Below are positions 41,698 through 50,359 of a stretch of DNA of 53,211 bases, one piece after another (the first letter of the stretch is position 1; every line of letters begins with the position of its first letter). The notes under the pieces were generated by a model, which saw only the letters and a program-made list of their open reading frames with translations, made no database searches and was not told where the DNA came from. The stretch spans positions 1 through 53,211 of the forward strand of contig JAGCSI010000030.1 of NCBI GenBank assembly GCA_017964255.1. Reading direction: 5' to 3'. The stretch is from Bacteroidales bacterium (GTDB lineage: Bacteria; Bacteroidota; Bacteroidia; Bacteroidales; WCHB1-69). The translations under genes and the position numbers were made by a program.

Positions 41698-42834
41698 ATG
41701 ACAAATCCGTTTTTCATCACAGGCATTATCCCGGAACCCTATTTCTGCGACCGTGAGAAAGAAACGCAGCAGCTTGTCCGCATCATTGAGAACAAAGCCC
41801 ACATCCTGCTGACCTCGGCAAGGAGAATGGGAAAGACCCAGCTGATCTACCATGTGTACGAACAACCCGCCATCAAATCAGACTTTCTCACCTTCTATGT
41901 AGATATTTTCCCCACCACAAGCCTGCACGAGATGGTGCTCTTTCTCAGTAAGGAAATCTATTCCAACCTGGTACCAAAAGGAAAGAAAGCCCTGAATTTC
42001 TTCCTCAGCACCATCAAGTCGCTGACAGGCAGTCTAGGCTATGACCCCGTAACGGGTATGCCCTCGTTCGATGTCAAATTAGGCGACATCCACAATCCGG
42101 AACTCACTCTCCAGGAAATCTTCGGTTATCTGGAAAAGGCAGACAAACCTTGCATCTTCGCCATCGATGAGTTTCAGCAGATCACCCATTATCCCGAGAA
42201 GAACGTGGAAGCGCTGCTCCGCACTTATATCCAACGCATGAACAACTGCCTGTTCATCTTCGCCGGCAGCAACAGGCATATCCTCGAAAGCATGTTCAAC
42301 TCCACCGCAAGGCCCTTCTACAACAGCACGGAGCAATTCCATCTGGAGCGAATATCCAAGGAGGTCTACACAAGTTTTGCCCTTCAACAAACCACCGATG
42401 CAGGCAAGAGTCTCACTCCCGAGGCTGCAAGCCTCGCTTACGACCTGTTTGAGGGTCACACCTATTACGTCCACCATATCCTTCACAATGCCTTTGCCAA
42501 CGCGGTTCCGCAAAAGGCGATGGATGAGGAAGACATCAGGAAAGCCTTGGATGAAGTGCTGGATACACGGAGCCGTTCCTTCTCAAACATCATGAACAAG
42601 CTTAACTTCAAGCAAAAGGAGACGCTTGTCGCCATTGCCAAAGAAGGCAAAGCCAGCGGCGTGACTTCGGTGGCTTTTGTCAAGAAGCACGCTCTTTCGT
42701 CGGCCAGTTCGGTACAATACGCCATAACCACCCTGTTGGAGGGCCAACTGCTGACTTACGAGGATGACGGAAAGACGAAAGTCTATTCTGTTGCCGACCG
42801 CTTTTTAGGATATTGGATTAGGAAAAACTACTAA
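41698..42834 (+). CDS. AAA-family ATPase (ATPase_2/PF01637-like)
   Basis: 378 residues. FFITGIIPEPYFCDREKETQQL starts the nucleotide-binding part, with Walker A TSARRMGKTQLIYH, Walker B PCIFAIDEFQQI, and sensor IFAGSNRHILESMF. The C-terminal about 90 residues resemble a winged helix (TLVAIAKEGKASGVTSVAFVKKHALSSASSVQYAITTLLEGQLL). Members of this STAND-like group often sense signals or nucleic acid, though the role of this subtype is unknown. It is followed after 12 bp by a SpoIIE phosphatase gene, so it is probably co-transcribed with that gene and the diacylglycerol kinase. Confidence 0.85.
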   Translation: MTNPFFITGIIPEPYFCDREKETQQLVRIIENKAHILLTSARRMGKTQLIYHVYEQPAIKSDFLTFYVDIFPTTSLHEMVLFLSKEIYSNLVPKGKKALNFFLSTIKSLTGSLGYDPVTGMPSFDVKLGDIHNPELTLQEIFGYLEKADKPCIFAIDEFQQITHYPEKNVEALLRTYIQRMNNCLFIFAGSNRHILESMFNSTARPFYNSTEQFHLERISKEVYTSFALQQTTDAGKSLTPEAASLAYDLFEGHTYYVHHILHNAFANAVPQKAMDEEDIRKALDEVLDTRSRSFSNIMNKLNFKQKETLVAIAKEGKASGVTSVAFVKKHALSSASSVQYAITTLLEGQLLTYEDDGKTKVYSVADRFLGYWIRKNY

Positions 42835-42846
42835 ATAATTACCAAG

Positions 42847-43968
42847 GTGAATAACAGATCTTTTTCAAGCAGGTTGAGTTGGAGAATCATCGGCATCGTT
42901 TCGGTGGTCTTCTTAGCCTCTTTCATCATTGTCGGGCTTGCTTCCGAATATATCATCACCCATGAAAACGCCAGCGCTGTCTCGTGGGTGCTGGCCCTGT
43001 GCCTGCTGGCAGTGGGCTTGGTGGGATTGATTATCATTTTTTTCATGTGCCGCCGTGAGATACGTCGGATGACACGCCCTGTCACGGAACTCTCGGTGTC
43101 GGCGCTGAATATGGCCAAGGGCAATTTCAAGGCCAAGCTGCCGGAAATCAACAGCAAGGATGAGATGCTACGCCTGCACGACAGCTTCGTTTATTTGCAA
43201 AACTCCATCTCGGACTACATCGGACAGCTCAAAACCACCAAAAGCGACAAGGAACGCATGGAGTCGGAACTCAACGTGGCACGCACCATCCAAATGGGGA
43301 TGCTGAACACCGACTTTCCCCCACAGCTCCACGCATTGCTGAAACCTGCCAAGGAGGTGGGCGGCGACCTCTACGATTTCATCCGCAAAGGCGATGTGCT
43401 CCATTTCGCCGTCGGCGATGTCAGCGGCAAAGGTGTTCCAGCCTCGCTGGTGATGGCGATTACCCGGGCCTTGCTCCATTTTGTGACCACCCTCGACCTG
43501 CCATTGAACCAGTCGGTGAGTCGCATTAACAACAGCATTGCGGATGGCAACAGCAACGACATGTTCGTCACCCTTTTCGTCGCACGCATCAATTTGAAGA
43601 CGCTCCGGATGGACTATTGCAATGCCGGTCACAACCCACCAATTGTCATTCTGCCCGACGGTACCACCCATCTCCTCCCGGTCAAAAGCAACTTGGCGGC
43701 TGGACTATTGGAACAGTTCCCTTACGAAGCCGAACACATTGACCTTGAACCGGGCACCCGCCTCGTGACATACACCGACGGCGTCACGGAAGCAGAGAAT
43801 GACCGCCTGGAGCAATACGGAGAAGAGCGGCTGATGGAGAAAATACAGCAGCTTGAGGCCGATATGGACGAAGAATCCGTCGTCAACCACATCTATCAGT
43901 CCGTAACAGCTTTCACCGCAGGCCACCCGCAAAACGACGACATCACCATAATGAGCTTAAAAGTATGA
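42847..43968 (+). CDS. Membrane SpoIIE-family phosphatase (HAMP-PP2C)
   Basis: 373 residues starting at GTG. Two membrane helices (about 13-33 and 42-65), HAMP (about 65-120) and coiled coil, then PP2C (about 140-373) with AKEVGGDLYDFI, VGDVSGKGVPASLVMAITRALL, CNAGHNPPIV, YTDGVTEAEND and PQNDDITIM. All metal ligands are present. There is no periplasmic sensor, unlike its relative at 8162 with which it shares the catalytic core. It probably dephosphorylates a STAS protein. The stop overlaps the next start by 4 bp. Confidence 0.9.
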   Translation: MNNRSFSSRLSWRIIGIVSVVFLASFIIVGLASEYIITHENASAVSWVLALCLLAVGLVGLIIIFFMCRREIRRMTRPVTELSVSALNMAKGNFKAKLPEINSKDEMLRLHDSFVYLQNSISDYIGQLKTTKSDKERMESELNVARTIQMGMLNTDFPPQLHALLKPAKEVGGDLYDFIRKGDVLHFAVGDVSGKGVPASLVMAITRALLHFVTTLDLPLNQSVSRINNSIADGNSNDMFVTLFVARINLKTLRMDYCNAGHNPPIVILPDGTTHLLPVKSNLAAGLLEQFPYEAEHIDLEPGTRLVTYTDGVTEAENDRLEQYGEERLMEKIQQLEADMDEESVVNHIYQSVTAFTAGHPQNDDITIMSLKV

Positions 43969-44939
43969 AATACATCTATATTATCAACGGGCGGGCCGAC
44001 AAGGCAGCGCAATACCAAGACTTCTTTCAGCAGCTGAAAGAAAATCCTCACCTCCACGAGGTGTATACCACCCTGGGCGAAGGCGATGCGACGCGCTATG
44101 TGCGCCTCTACTGCGACCTGCATCCAGAGGAGGAGGTCTGTTTTGTGGCCTGCGGTGGCAACGGCATCATCAACGGAGTCGCTTCAGGCTTGGTAGGCTA
44201 TGCGTATGCTAATTTTGAATTACAAAATTCGAATGATGGGGTTCAAAATTCAGAATTCAAAATTCAAAATTATGCTTCCAACAAGACCATGGCCATCCTC
44301 TATTTCGGCGGCACCACCAACGATATTATCATCAACTTCCCCGGGCGTGACTTCCGCAGCGTGAAGGATATGCTCAACGGCACGGTGACCCCGACCGACA
44401 TCATCCAGGTCAACGACAGCTACTGCCTCAACGTCTGCAACATCGGCTTCAACTCCAAGGTCGCCTCCCGCGCCAACGAGCTCGTCGCCAAGGGCAAGTC
44501 AGCACACCAAGCCTACACGAGGGGCGTGATAAATGCTATCCTTACCAGCCGTTTCAACCGCATTAAGGTTACTGTGGACGGAAAACGCATTGCCAGAGGC
44601 CCAATGGTACTTTGCACATTCGCCAATGGACGGCGTGTGGGAGGCGAATTCAACTGCGCACCAAATGCCAAGGTGGACGATGGCCTGATGGATGTGTGCT
44701 ATTTCCGCGTCATGAGCCTTCTGCGGTTCCTGACGCTGATTTCTCTATACCGCAGCGGCCGGCATATCGGCAGCCGCGCAGGGAGGAACAAAGTCCTCTA
44801 CCGGCAAGCTCGCGAGGTGGTCATCAGCAGCAAAGACCTTATCGACATCTATATCGACGGCGAGCAGCTTCCTGGCTCCCAGTTCCACCTCAAGATACTG
44901 CCCGGAGCGCTCCCCCTTCGACTGCCTAAAAAAAGTTAA
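43965..44939 (+). CDS. Diacylglycerol/lipid kinase-family protein with an in-frame insert
   Basis: 324 residues of the DAGK catalytic family (YegS/DgkB-like). VCFVACGGNGIINGVASGL is the nucleotide loop (GGN in place of the usual GGDGT). GGTTNDII corresponds to the GTxNDFAR segment. The C-terminal half shows FNCAPNAKVDDGLMDVCYF and YIDGEQLPGS. Residues 83-103 are encoded by an AATTCAAAATTC repeat and have no counterpart in the family. The loss of the Asp in GGDGT makes lipid kinase activity doubtful. It overlaps the phosphatase gene by 4 bp. Confidence 0.8.
   Translation: MKYIYIINGRADKAAQYQDFFQQLKENPHLHEVYTTLGEGDATRYVRLYCDLHPEEEVCFVACGGNGIINGVASGLVGYAYANFELQNSNDGVQNSEFKIQNYASNKTMAILYFGGTTNDIIINFPGRDFRSVKDMLNGTVTPTDIIQVNDSYCLNVCNIGFNSKVASRANELVAKGKSAHQAYTRGVINAILTSRFNRIKVTVDGKRIARGPMVLCTFANGRRVGGEFNCAPNAKVDDGLMDVCYFRVMSLLRFLTLISLYRSGRHIGSRAGRNKVLYRQAREVVISSKDLIDIYIDGEQLPGSQFHLKILPGALPLRLPKKS
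44211..44272. repeat. AATTCAAAATTC repeat tract inserted in the lipid kinase gene
   Basis: 62 bp of AATTTTGAATTACAAAATTC-like units, whose length keeps the frame. Closely similar tracts lie in intergenic DNA at 6855-6882 and 505-560. Confidence 0.75.
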
Positions 44940-45036
44940 CTCGTTATAATCCAATGAAAAATAAATCTAACAAATAATGTCGTTTTCGACGACAGCGCAA
45001 AAATCAGCTTGAAATCTTCAGACTACGATTATTCCG

Positions 45037-45044
45037 TATCTTTG
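45037..45044 (+). promoter_or_regulatory. Promoter -7 box (TATCTTTG) for lipoprotein paralogue B
   Basis: TATCTTTG with a leader of about 55 nt. The gap 44940-45036 holds no gene. Confidence 0.75.
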
Positions 45045-45100
45045 CCATTCAAAAACCAAGTAAACAAAGAATTGAGCATTAAAATCAAAACAATATCTCA

Positions 45101-45907
45101 ATGAAGAAACTTTTCATGGTGCTCGCCGCCACCGTTATCTGCGGCGCATGCCTTTTTACCTCTTGCAAGAAGGACAAAGTCAACACAGACCTCAACCTCA
45201 AAGAGAATATTATCGGGAAGTGGATGCCGGCGGACATCGACGGCCAGCCGGTGCTGACCGACAAGAAGTCCGTATACACCTTCGTCTCCTCCACCAAGGC
45301 ATATATGAGCGTCTCGACCAACCCGCAGCAAGGCGAGGGAACCGTTTGGAACGACCAGAAGGAACTTGATGTCGCCATCAGTGGCAACACAATGACCCTC
45401 ACCAACCACTCTGACGAGCATACCACTATGGTTGAGGAGTTCACCGTCACCGCCATCAACGGCTCGGAGTTCACGGCCAACCATAAACTGACCGTGAAGG
45501 TTGACGGTTCCGTGGTGCTTTCCAACGAAGGTGTCATCCGCTTTGTCAAAACCTCCGCCGACTACTCAGCCGCCATACTCGGCACTTGGGAATGTCTCGA
45601 AATCACTGGCGGTGAGACCAACAACGACGACAACGCCCGTCTCGAGTTCCTCTCCGACGGCACTTACAACTTCTACCGCCTCAACGACACTGGCCAGTGG
45701 GAGGTCGTGACCAACCGCGAGTTCCAGAACTACTTTGTCGATGGCACCTTGCTGGCCACCCGATGGAAGAACGCCGGCGAGGACGAGCTCCGCGAGTGGT
45801 GGGAGGTTGCCTCCCTCGCCAACGGCCAAATGCAGTGGACGGCCCTCCGCCAAAACCCCGACGGCACCACCTTCCAGCAGGGCGTGAAGTGGGTGAAAGT
45901 GAATTGA
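45101..45907 (+). CDS. Lipocalin-like lipoprotein, paralogue B
   Basis: 268 residues with signal MKKLFMVLAATVICGACLFTSC. Two GxW-type domains open with IIGKWMPADIDGQPV and ILGTWECLEITGG. It is homologous to the gene at 40810 along its whole length; the N-terminal third is nearly the same, including at the DNA level around NTDLNLKENIIG. It is monocistronic, with a strong terminator after it. Binding function, if any, is unknown. Confidence 0.8.
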   Translation: MKKLFMVLAATVICGACLFTSCKKDKVNTDLNLKENIIGKWMPADIDGQPVLTDKKSVYTFVSSTKAYMSVSTNPQQGEGTVWNDQKELDVAISGNTMTLTNHSDEHTTMVEEFTVTAINGSEFTANHKLTVKVDGSVVLSNEGVIRFVKTSADYSAAILGTWECLEITGGETNNDDNARLEFLSDGTYNFYRLNDTGQWEVVTNREFQNYFVDGTLLATRWKNAGEDELREWWEVASLANGQMQWTALRQNPDGTTFQQGVKWVKVN

Positions 45908-45932
45908 CAAAGTCGCAAACCGCAAATCTCAT

Positions 45933-45973
45933 TCCGCAATTCCAGCAAAAAGCTCGGAATTGCGGATTTTTTT
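45933..45973 (+). terminator. Terminator after lipoprotein paralogue B
   Basis: TCCGCAATTCC and GGAATTGCGGA form a perfect 11-bp stem with a 12-nt loop, followed by seven T. Confidence 0.9.
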
Positions 45974-45974
45974 G

Positions 45975-45982
45975 TACTTTTG
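45975..45982 (+). promoter_or_regulatory. Promoter -7 box (TACTTTTG) for the phosphotransferase
   Basis: TACTTTTG directly after the terminator, 27 bp before the ATG at 46010. Confidence 0.7.
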
Positions 45983-46009
45983 CAGCATGATACTTAACCC
46001 TATGGTAAT

Positions 46010-46858
46010 ATGAACGAAACTATAATCAACTTGAACGACTATGAGCCATCCGGCGCCGGTGCCCTTGGCGAGAGCTACATCAGCAAAAGCAATCCAAACA
46101 TCCTGCTTAAACTTTATTCCCGTGAGCGGGAACAAATGGGTTATGACGAATATGAGCGGGCCTGCAAGGTGTACAAAATCGGGGTACCCTGCCCTGCCCC
46201 TGGCGAGCTGGTGCGCACCGAAGAGGGACTTCTCGGCATCCAGTTTCACCGCATTATGGGCAAGAAGTCATACGCCCGTGCCTTGAGTGAGCATCCCGAA
46301 CGGTTGGAAGCGTATGCCGCCCGCTTCGCCGAAGAGTGCAAGAAGCTGCACTCCATCCGTCCCGAGCCGGGAGTTTTCCCCACCGCCAAGGAACAGTGCC
46401 TGTCGCACATCCGCCTCGACAAGTTTCTCTCCGATGAAGAAAAAGCGGGGCTGGAACGCTACGTCAACAATCTTCCAGACACCGACACAGCTCTTCACGG
46501 CGACCTGCACTACGGCAATATCATCTTCACCGAAGATGGAAAGCAATATTTCATCGACCTCGGTGACTTCTGCACGGGCAGTCCGCTTTTCGACCTGGCT
46601 ATCGTTTACAGGCAGACGTGTCTTATGCCAGAACCCTTTATCAAGGAAAACTATCACATCGATGCAGCTACGGCGAAAGCTTTCTGGCACGCCTTTGTGC
46701 CGCAATATTTTGGTCCCGATGCCCGCATCGAAGAGGTGGAGGCGATGCTGGAGCCCTACAACACGCTACGCTCTCTCGCCCTCGAACATTCCATTGGCAA
46801 ATATCGTCCCGCCATCCGTCCCGCCCTGCGGGAAATGATTGAAGGCAGCTCGAAATAA
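46010..46858 (+). CDS. Aminoglycoside phosphotransferase-like small-molecule kinase (TIGR02172-like)
   Basis: 282 residues of the APH/ChoK kinase fold. Nucleotide-binding strand ILLKLYSRERE carries the Lys. The catalytic loop is ALHGDLHYGNIIF (Asp, Asn), and the metal motif FIDLGDFCTGSPLFDLAIV replaces DFG. It fits the TIGR02172 group of uncharacterised kinases. The substrate is unknown; resistance function should not be assumed. It lies 39 bp upstream of the fused ABC importer, and shared transcription is possible. Confidence 0.85.
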   Translation: MNETIINLNDYEPSGAGALGESYISKSNPNILLKLYSREREQMGYDEYERACKVYKIGVPCPAPGELVRTEEGLLGIQFHRIMGKKSYARALSEHPERLEAYAARFAEECKKLHSIRPEPGVFPTAKEQCLSHIRLDKFLSDEEKAGLERYVNNLPDTDTALHGDLHYGNIIFTEDGKQYFIDLGDFCTGSPLFDLAIVYRQTCLMPEPFIKENYHIDAATAKAFWHAFVPQYFGPDARIEEVEAMLEPYNTLRSLALEHSIGKYRPAIRPALREMIEGSSK

Positions 46859-46897
46859 ACAAGTGTTCAATGTAATTCTCAAGAAAATTAATCAGAA

Positions 46898-49687
46898 ATG
46901 AGAAAAAATATACCTTGGATGCTCGCCGCCATCCTCACCATCTGCGGCTGTTTTTTGTTGACCGGCTGCTCCGGCCCAAAATGGAGCGTGTCTGAAAGTT
47001 TTTACAACAATCTCATAACCGAGGATCGTTACAGGATGATTCTCGATGGCTTGCAGGTAACCCTCATCATCACCTTTTGCGCAGCCATACTGGGCACCCT
47101 GCTGGGCGGTTTGGTGTGCTGGATGCGTATGAACCGTCGGTCCTGGCTACAAAAAGTGGCCAAGGTCTATATCGACATCATGCGCGGCACCCCCGTGCTG
47201 GTGCTGCTCATGTTGATGTATTATGTGGTGTTGGCACCGATGAAAGCCACGGGTATCGTGGTAGCCATCATCACCTTTGCCATGAACATGGCGGCCTACG
47301 TCAGCGAAATGCTCAGAACCGCCATTCAGGGCATAGACCGCGGACAGACAGAGGCGGGCCTTGCCTTGGGGTACACGCGTCGGCAGACGTTTGTCAGAAT
47401 TGTGCTGCCGCAGGTAATCAAGTCTGTGATGCCCGTCTATCAGGGCGAGGTGATCAGCCTGCTGAAGGGCACCAGCGTCGTGGGCTACATCGCCGTGGCC
47501 GACATGACCAGGGCCTCCGATCTTATCCGCTCACGCACTTTCGACGCCTTCTTCCCCCTTATCGTGACGGCCATCATCTATTTCCTCATGGCGTGGCTCA
47601 TCGGGCTGTTGCTGACTTCGCTGGTACAGCGCAAGCGCATGAAAGCCATCGTGGCGGCTTTGGCGTTGGCAATAGGCGCAACAGTGTGCTACGTTCCGGC
47701 AATAACCAGTTCCGACAACACCAAGACCGAAGTGGTAGCGGACACTCCTGATGTATTCAAGTCACTTTCCGGCAAGCGTGTCGGCGTCGTCATCGGTAGC
47801 GTACAGGACATTGCCGTAAGCAACTATGCACCCGATGCCGACATTATGCGGATTACAAGTAGCGCCGACGTGTTGGCTGCGTTAGAGAACGGCAAGGTGG
47901 ACGTTGCCGGTTGGGATAATCTCACGGTGTCGTTCAACAAGGAGATAGCCTCGAAGGTGGACACCGTGAACGCCTGCCTGCCAGCGACACCCATCGGAGC
48001 TTGCTTCCAGCTGGACAACATAGAGCTAAAACAGGACTTCGACAGCTTCCTGGCAGAAATACGCAACGACGGCACCTACCAGAAAATTGTTGACCGATGG
48101 AGCAATGCCGATGACCTCTCGGCGGTGGCTCGGCCTCAGAGGCACAGCACAGGTCGCACACTGCGCGTAGCCATCTACCCGGCTTATCCTCCTTTCAGTT
48201 TCATCAGTTCCGGCGAGCCCACTGGCTTGGAGATCGAACTGCTAAGCGAGTGGGCCAACCGTCGCAACTGGCAACTGGAGTTCCTCGCCATGGAATTCTC
48301 CTCACAGATTCCCGCCGTGCAGACGGGTAAGGCCGATATGGCCATGGGGGCCATCAGCATCACCGAGGAGCGACAGAAACAAGTGCTTTTCTCCGAAGGC
48401 TACCTTGTAGAACATATCGTGTTGATCACCCGTAAAGGGGAAGCAGGGATACTCACCAATCCTGCGCCGTCTTCCGAAATCGAAAAAGACACGAAAATTT
48501 GGCCGTGGGCAACTGCCATCCTTGTTATCATAATTGCTGGCGGTGCATGGCTTATTATTCGCCGTAAACACAGCACACAAGAACCATCATCTGCCAACTC
48601 TCAACCTTCAGCTCAACCCTCTGATGCGCCCATCATCAGCATCTCCCATCTGAAGAAAAGTTATGAAAACCTGGACGTTTTGCGCGACATCAATACCGAT
48701 GTACATCAAGGTGAGGTCATCTCCATTATCGGTCCTTCAGGTACGGGAAAGAGCACCTTGTTGCGATGCCTGAACCTGTTGGAGCAACCCACCGGCGGCA
48801 GCATTTTCGTTGATGGAGAGGACATCCTCACCAAAGGCTATCCCGTCCATTTGATGCGCCAGAAGATGGGCATGGTATTCCAGAGTTTCAATCTCTTCCC
48901 TCACAAAACCGTGTTGGAAAACGTCATGTTGGCCCCTTGCCAGTTGCACCATGAAGAGCCTGAAAAAGCCCGCGAGGAAGGGCTGGCACTCCTGCGCAAA
49001 GTAGGATTGGCGGAGAAAGCCGATGTCTATCCTTCAAGCCTCTCCGGCGGTCAGAAACAGCGTGTGGCTATCGCCCGAGCCTTGGCCATGAAGCCCGAAA
49101 TCCTCCTTTTCGATGAGCCTACCTCTGCTCTTGACCCCACAATGGTGGGCGAAGTGCTCAGCGTTATCCGCCAACTGGCTAACGAAGGAATGACCATGCT
49201 CATCGTCACCCACGAGATGAAATTCGCCCACGACGTGAGCACACGCATCTTCTTCATGTACAACGGATATATCCATGAGGACGGTTCTCCCAAGCAAGTT
49301 TTCGAGAATCCTGTCCACAGCGCCACCAAAGCCTTCATACAGCGTATCCGCAAGGAGGTGTTCGAGATTGACGGCTCCGACTTCGACTTCTTGGGTATGC
49401 AGTCGGCTATCAATGCTTTCTGTTACAAATACGGTATTACGGAGAAGCAGGAAACAGCGCAGCAGCTGACGGCCAAGATGCTCGACGACGTGATGGCCGC
49501 CTACCGTCCCATCACCGTCCGCATCACCCACAGCGAGCAATCGGGCGTCACCGCTCTTGACTTCATGGTGAAGAAGATGGAAACAACACCGTTGAGCAAC
49601 GCACAGCGTAGCGAACTGTCCGGGCTGTGCCAGCAGGTAGTGGAAGAGCCTACCAAGTTAGGTTTTCGTGTGAAACTTTGCATTTAA
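46898..49687 (+). CDS. Single-chain amino-acid ABC importer: permease, rearranged binding domain, ATPase
   Basis: 929 residues. Residues about 1-250 are a HisM/GlnP-type permease (LQVTLIITFCAAILGTLLGG; EMLRTAIQGIDRGQTEAGLALGYTRRQTFVRIVLPQ is the EAA loop). After an extra helix (about 248-268), residues about 287-405 match the second half of an SBP_bac_3 binding protein (LSGKRVGVVIGS ... FLAEIRNDGTYQKIVDRW). Residues about 422-520 match the first half (LRVAIYPAYPPFSFI ... FSEGYLVEHIVLITRKG). A helix (about 547-567) leads to a PAAT-type ATPase: Walker A GPSGTGKST (612-620), LSGGQKQR, Asp739/Glu740. The last about 100 residues form an unidentified domain. Topology is consistent: binding part periplasmic, ATPase cytoplasmic. 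A polar amino acid substrate is likely. Confidence 0.88.
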   Translation: MRKNIPWMLAAILTICGCFLLTGCSGPKWSVSESFYNNLITEDRYRMILDGLQVTLIITFCAAILGTLLGGLVCWMRMNRRSWLQKVAKVYIDIMRGTPVLVLLMLMYYVVLAPMKATGIVVAIITFAMNMAAYVSEMLRTAIQGIDRGQTEAGLALGYTRRQTFVRIVLPQVIKSVMPVYQGEVISLLKGTSVVGYIAVADMTRASDLIRSRTFDAFFPLIVTAIIYFLMAWLIGLLLTSLVQRKRMKAIVAALALAIGATVCYVPAITSSDNTKTEVVADTPDVFKSLSGKRVGVVIGSVQDIAVSNYAPDADIMRITSSADVLAALENGKVDVAGWDNLTVSFNKEIASKVDTVNACLPATPIGACFQLDNIELKQDFDSFLAEIRNDGTYQKIVDRWSNADDLSAVARPQRHSTGRTLRVAIYPAYPPFSFISSGEPTGLEIELLSEWANRRNWQLEFLAMEFSSQIPAVQTGKADMAMGAISITEERQKQVLFSEGYLVEHIVLITRKGEAGILTNPAPSSEIEKDTKIWPWATAILVIIIAGGAWLIIRRKHSTQEPSSANSQPSAQPSDAPIISISHLKKSYENLDVLRDINTDVHQGEVISIIGPSGTGKSTLLRCLNLLEQPTGGSIFVDGEDILTKGYPVHLMRQKMGMVFQSFNLFPHKTVLENVMLAPCQLHHEEPEKAREEGLALLRKVGLAEKADVYPSSLSGGQKQRVAIARALAMKPEILLFDEPTSALDPTMVGEVLSVIRQLANEGMTMLIVTHEMKFAHDVSTRIFFMYNGYIHEDGSPKQVFENPVHSATKAFIQRIRKEVFEIDGSDFDFLGMQSAINAFCYKYGITEKQETAQQLTAKMLDDVMAAYRPITVRITHSEQSGVTALDFMVKKMETTPLSNAQRSELSGLCQQVVEEPTKLGFRVKLCI

Positions 49688-49692
49688 TTTCA

Positions 49693-49700
49693 TATTTTTG
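49693..49700 (+). promoter_or_regulatory. Promoter -7 box (TATTTTTG) of the alarmone operon
   Basis: TATTTTTG, 20 bp before the ATG at 49721. Confidence 0.75.
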
Positions 49701-49720
49701 CAAAAAATATACAACGCAAA

Positions 49721-50359
49721 ATGAACAAGATTATCATTACTATCAACCGCGAATGCGGCTCAGGCGGCGGCGAGATTGCACGCCTGTTGGGAGAGAAACT
49801 TGGTTTTAAGGTCTATGGTCGCACGGTGCTTGAGGCTGTGGCTAAGCATTTTGGAATCACCCTTGAAGAAATGGACCACATCAAGGCCCAGAAGACAAAC
49901 TGGTGGGACGAGTTCTGCAGCTTCTACCAACAGTTCGGCGCTGCCGGATACACGCCTGGTACCATCGCCGACCCCACTCCAAAGAGTGTATATTATACTG
50001 AAGAACGGTTTCTGCGCGAATTGGCTGAAAAGGAAAGCTGTATCATCGTGGGCCGCGCTGGATTCCATATTTTCCGCGATGACCCGAACGCATTGCACAT
50101 TCTCATCATGGCCAAACGGGAGGCTCGTATCGCACGCATCGCCAGAAAGCAGAACCTCAGTGCAGAGGAAGCCGCCAAGGTGGTGGATAGCGTTGACAAG
50201 GCAAGAGACAACTTCGTGCAGACTGTTGCCGAAACCTCGCGCTACGATGCCCGCAACTATAACTTCGTGTTTGATGTAACAGGCATGGATCCTGAAAAAG
50301 TGGCATCGTTTATGGCTGATAACATCCGTAACTATGGAAACAAAATTATCACACACTGA
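49721..50359 (+). CDS. Cytidylate kinase-like protein (Cytidylate_kin2)
   Basis: 212 residues. IITINRECGSGGGEIARLLGEKLG is the P-loop region of the PF13189 group, in which the canonical GKT is replaced by a GGxE-type loop. FLRELAEKESCIIVGRAGFHIFRDDPNALHILIMAKREARI is the NMP-binding/lid area. The real substrate of this group is not established. It heads an operon with an alarmone synthetase, whose start lies 26 bp inside this gene. Confidence 0.85.
   Translation: MNKIIITINRECGSGGGEIARLLGEKLGFKVYGRTVLEAVAKHFGITLEEMDHIKAQKTNWWDEFCSFYQQFGAAGYTPGTIADPTPKSVYYTEERFLRELAEKESCIIVGRAGFHIFRDDPNALHILIMAKREARIARIARKQNLSAEEAAKVVDSVDKARDNFVQTVAETSRYDARNYNFVFDVTGMDPEKVASFMADNIRNYGNKIITH

Noticed and set aside
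46010-46858. Aminoglycoside resistance gene
   Set aside because: The kinase fold is generic and the best-fitting group (TIGR02172-like) has no proven drug substrate.
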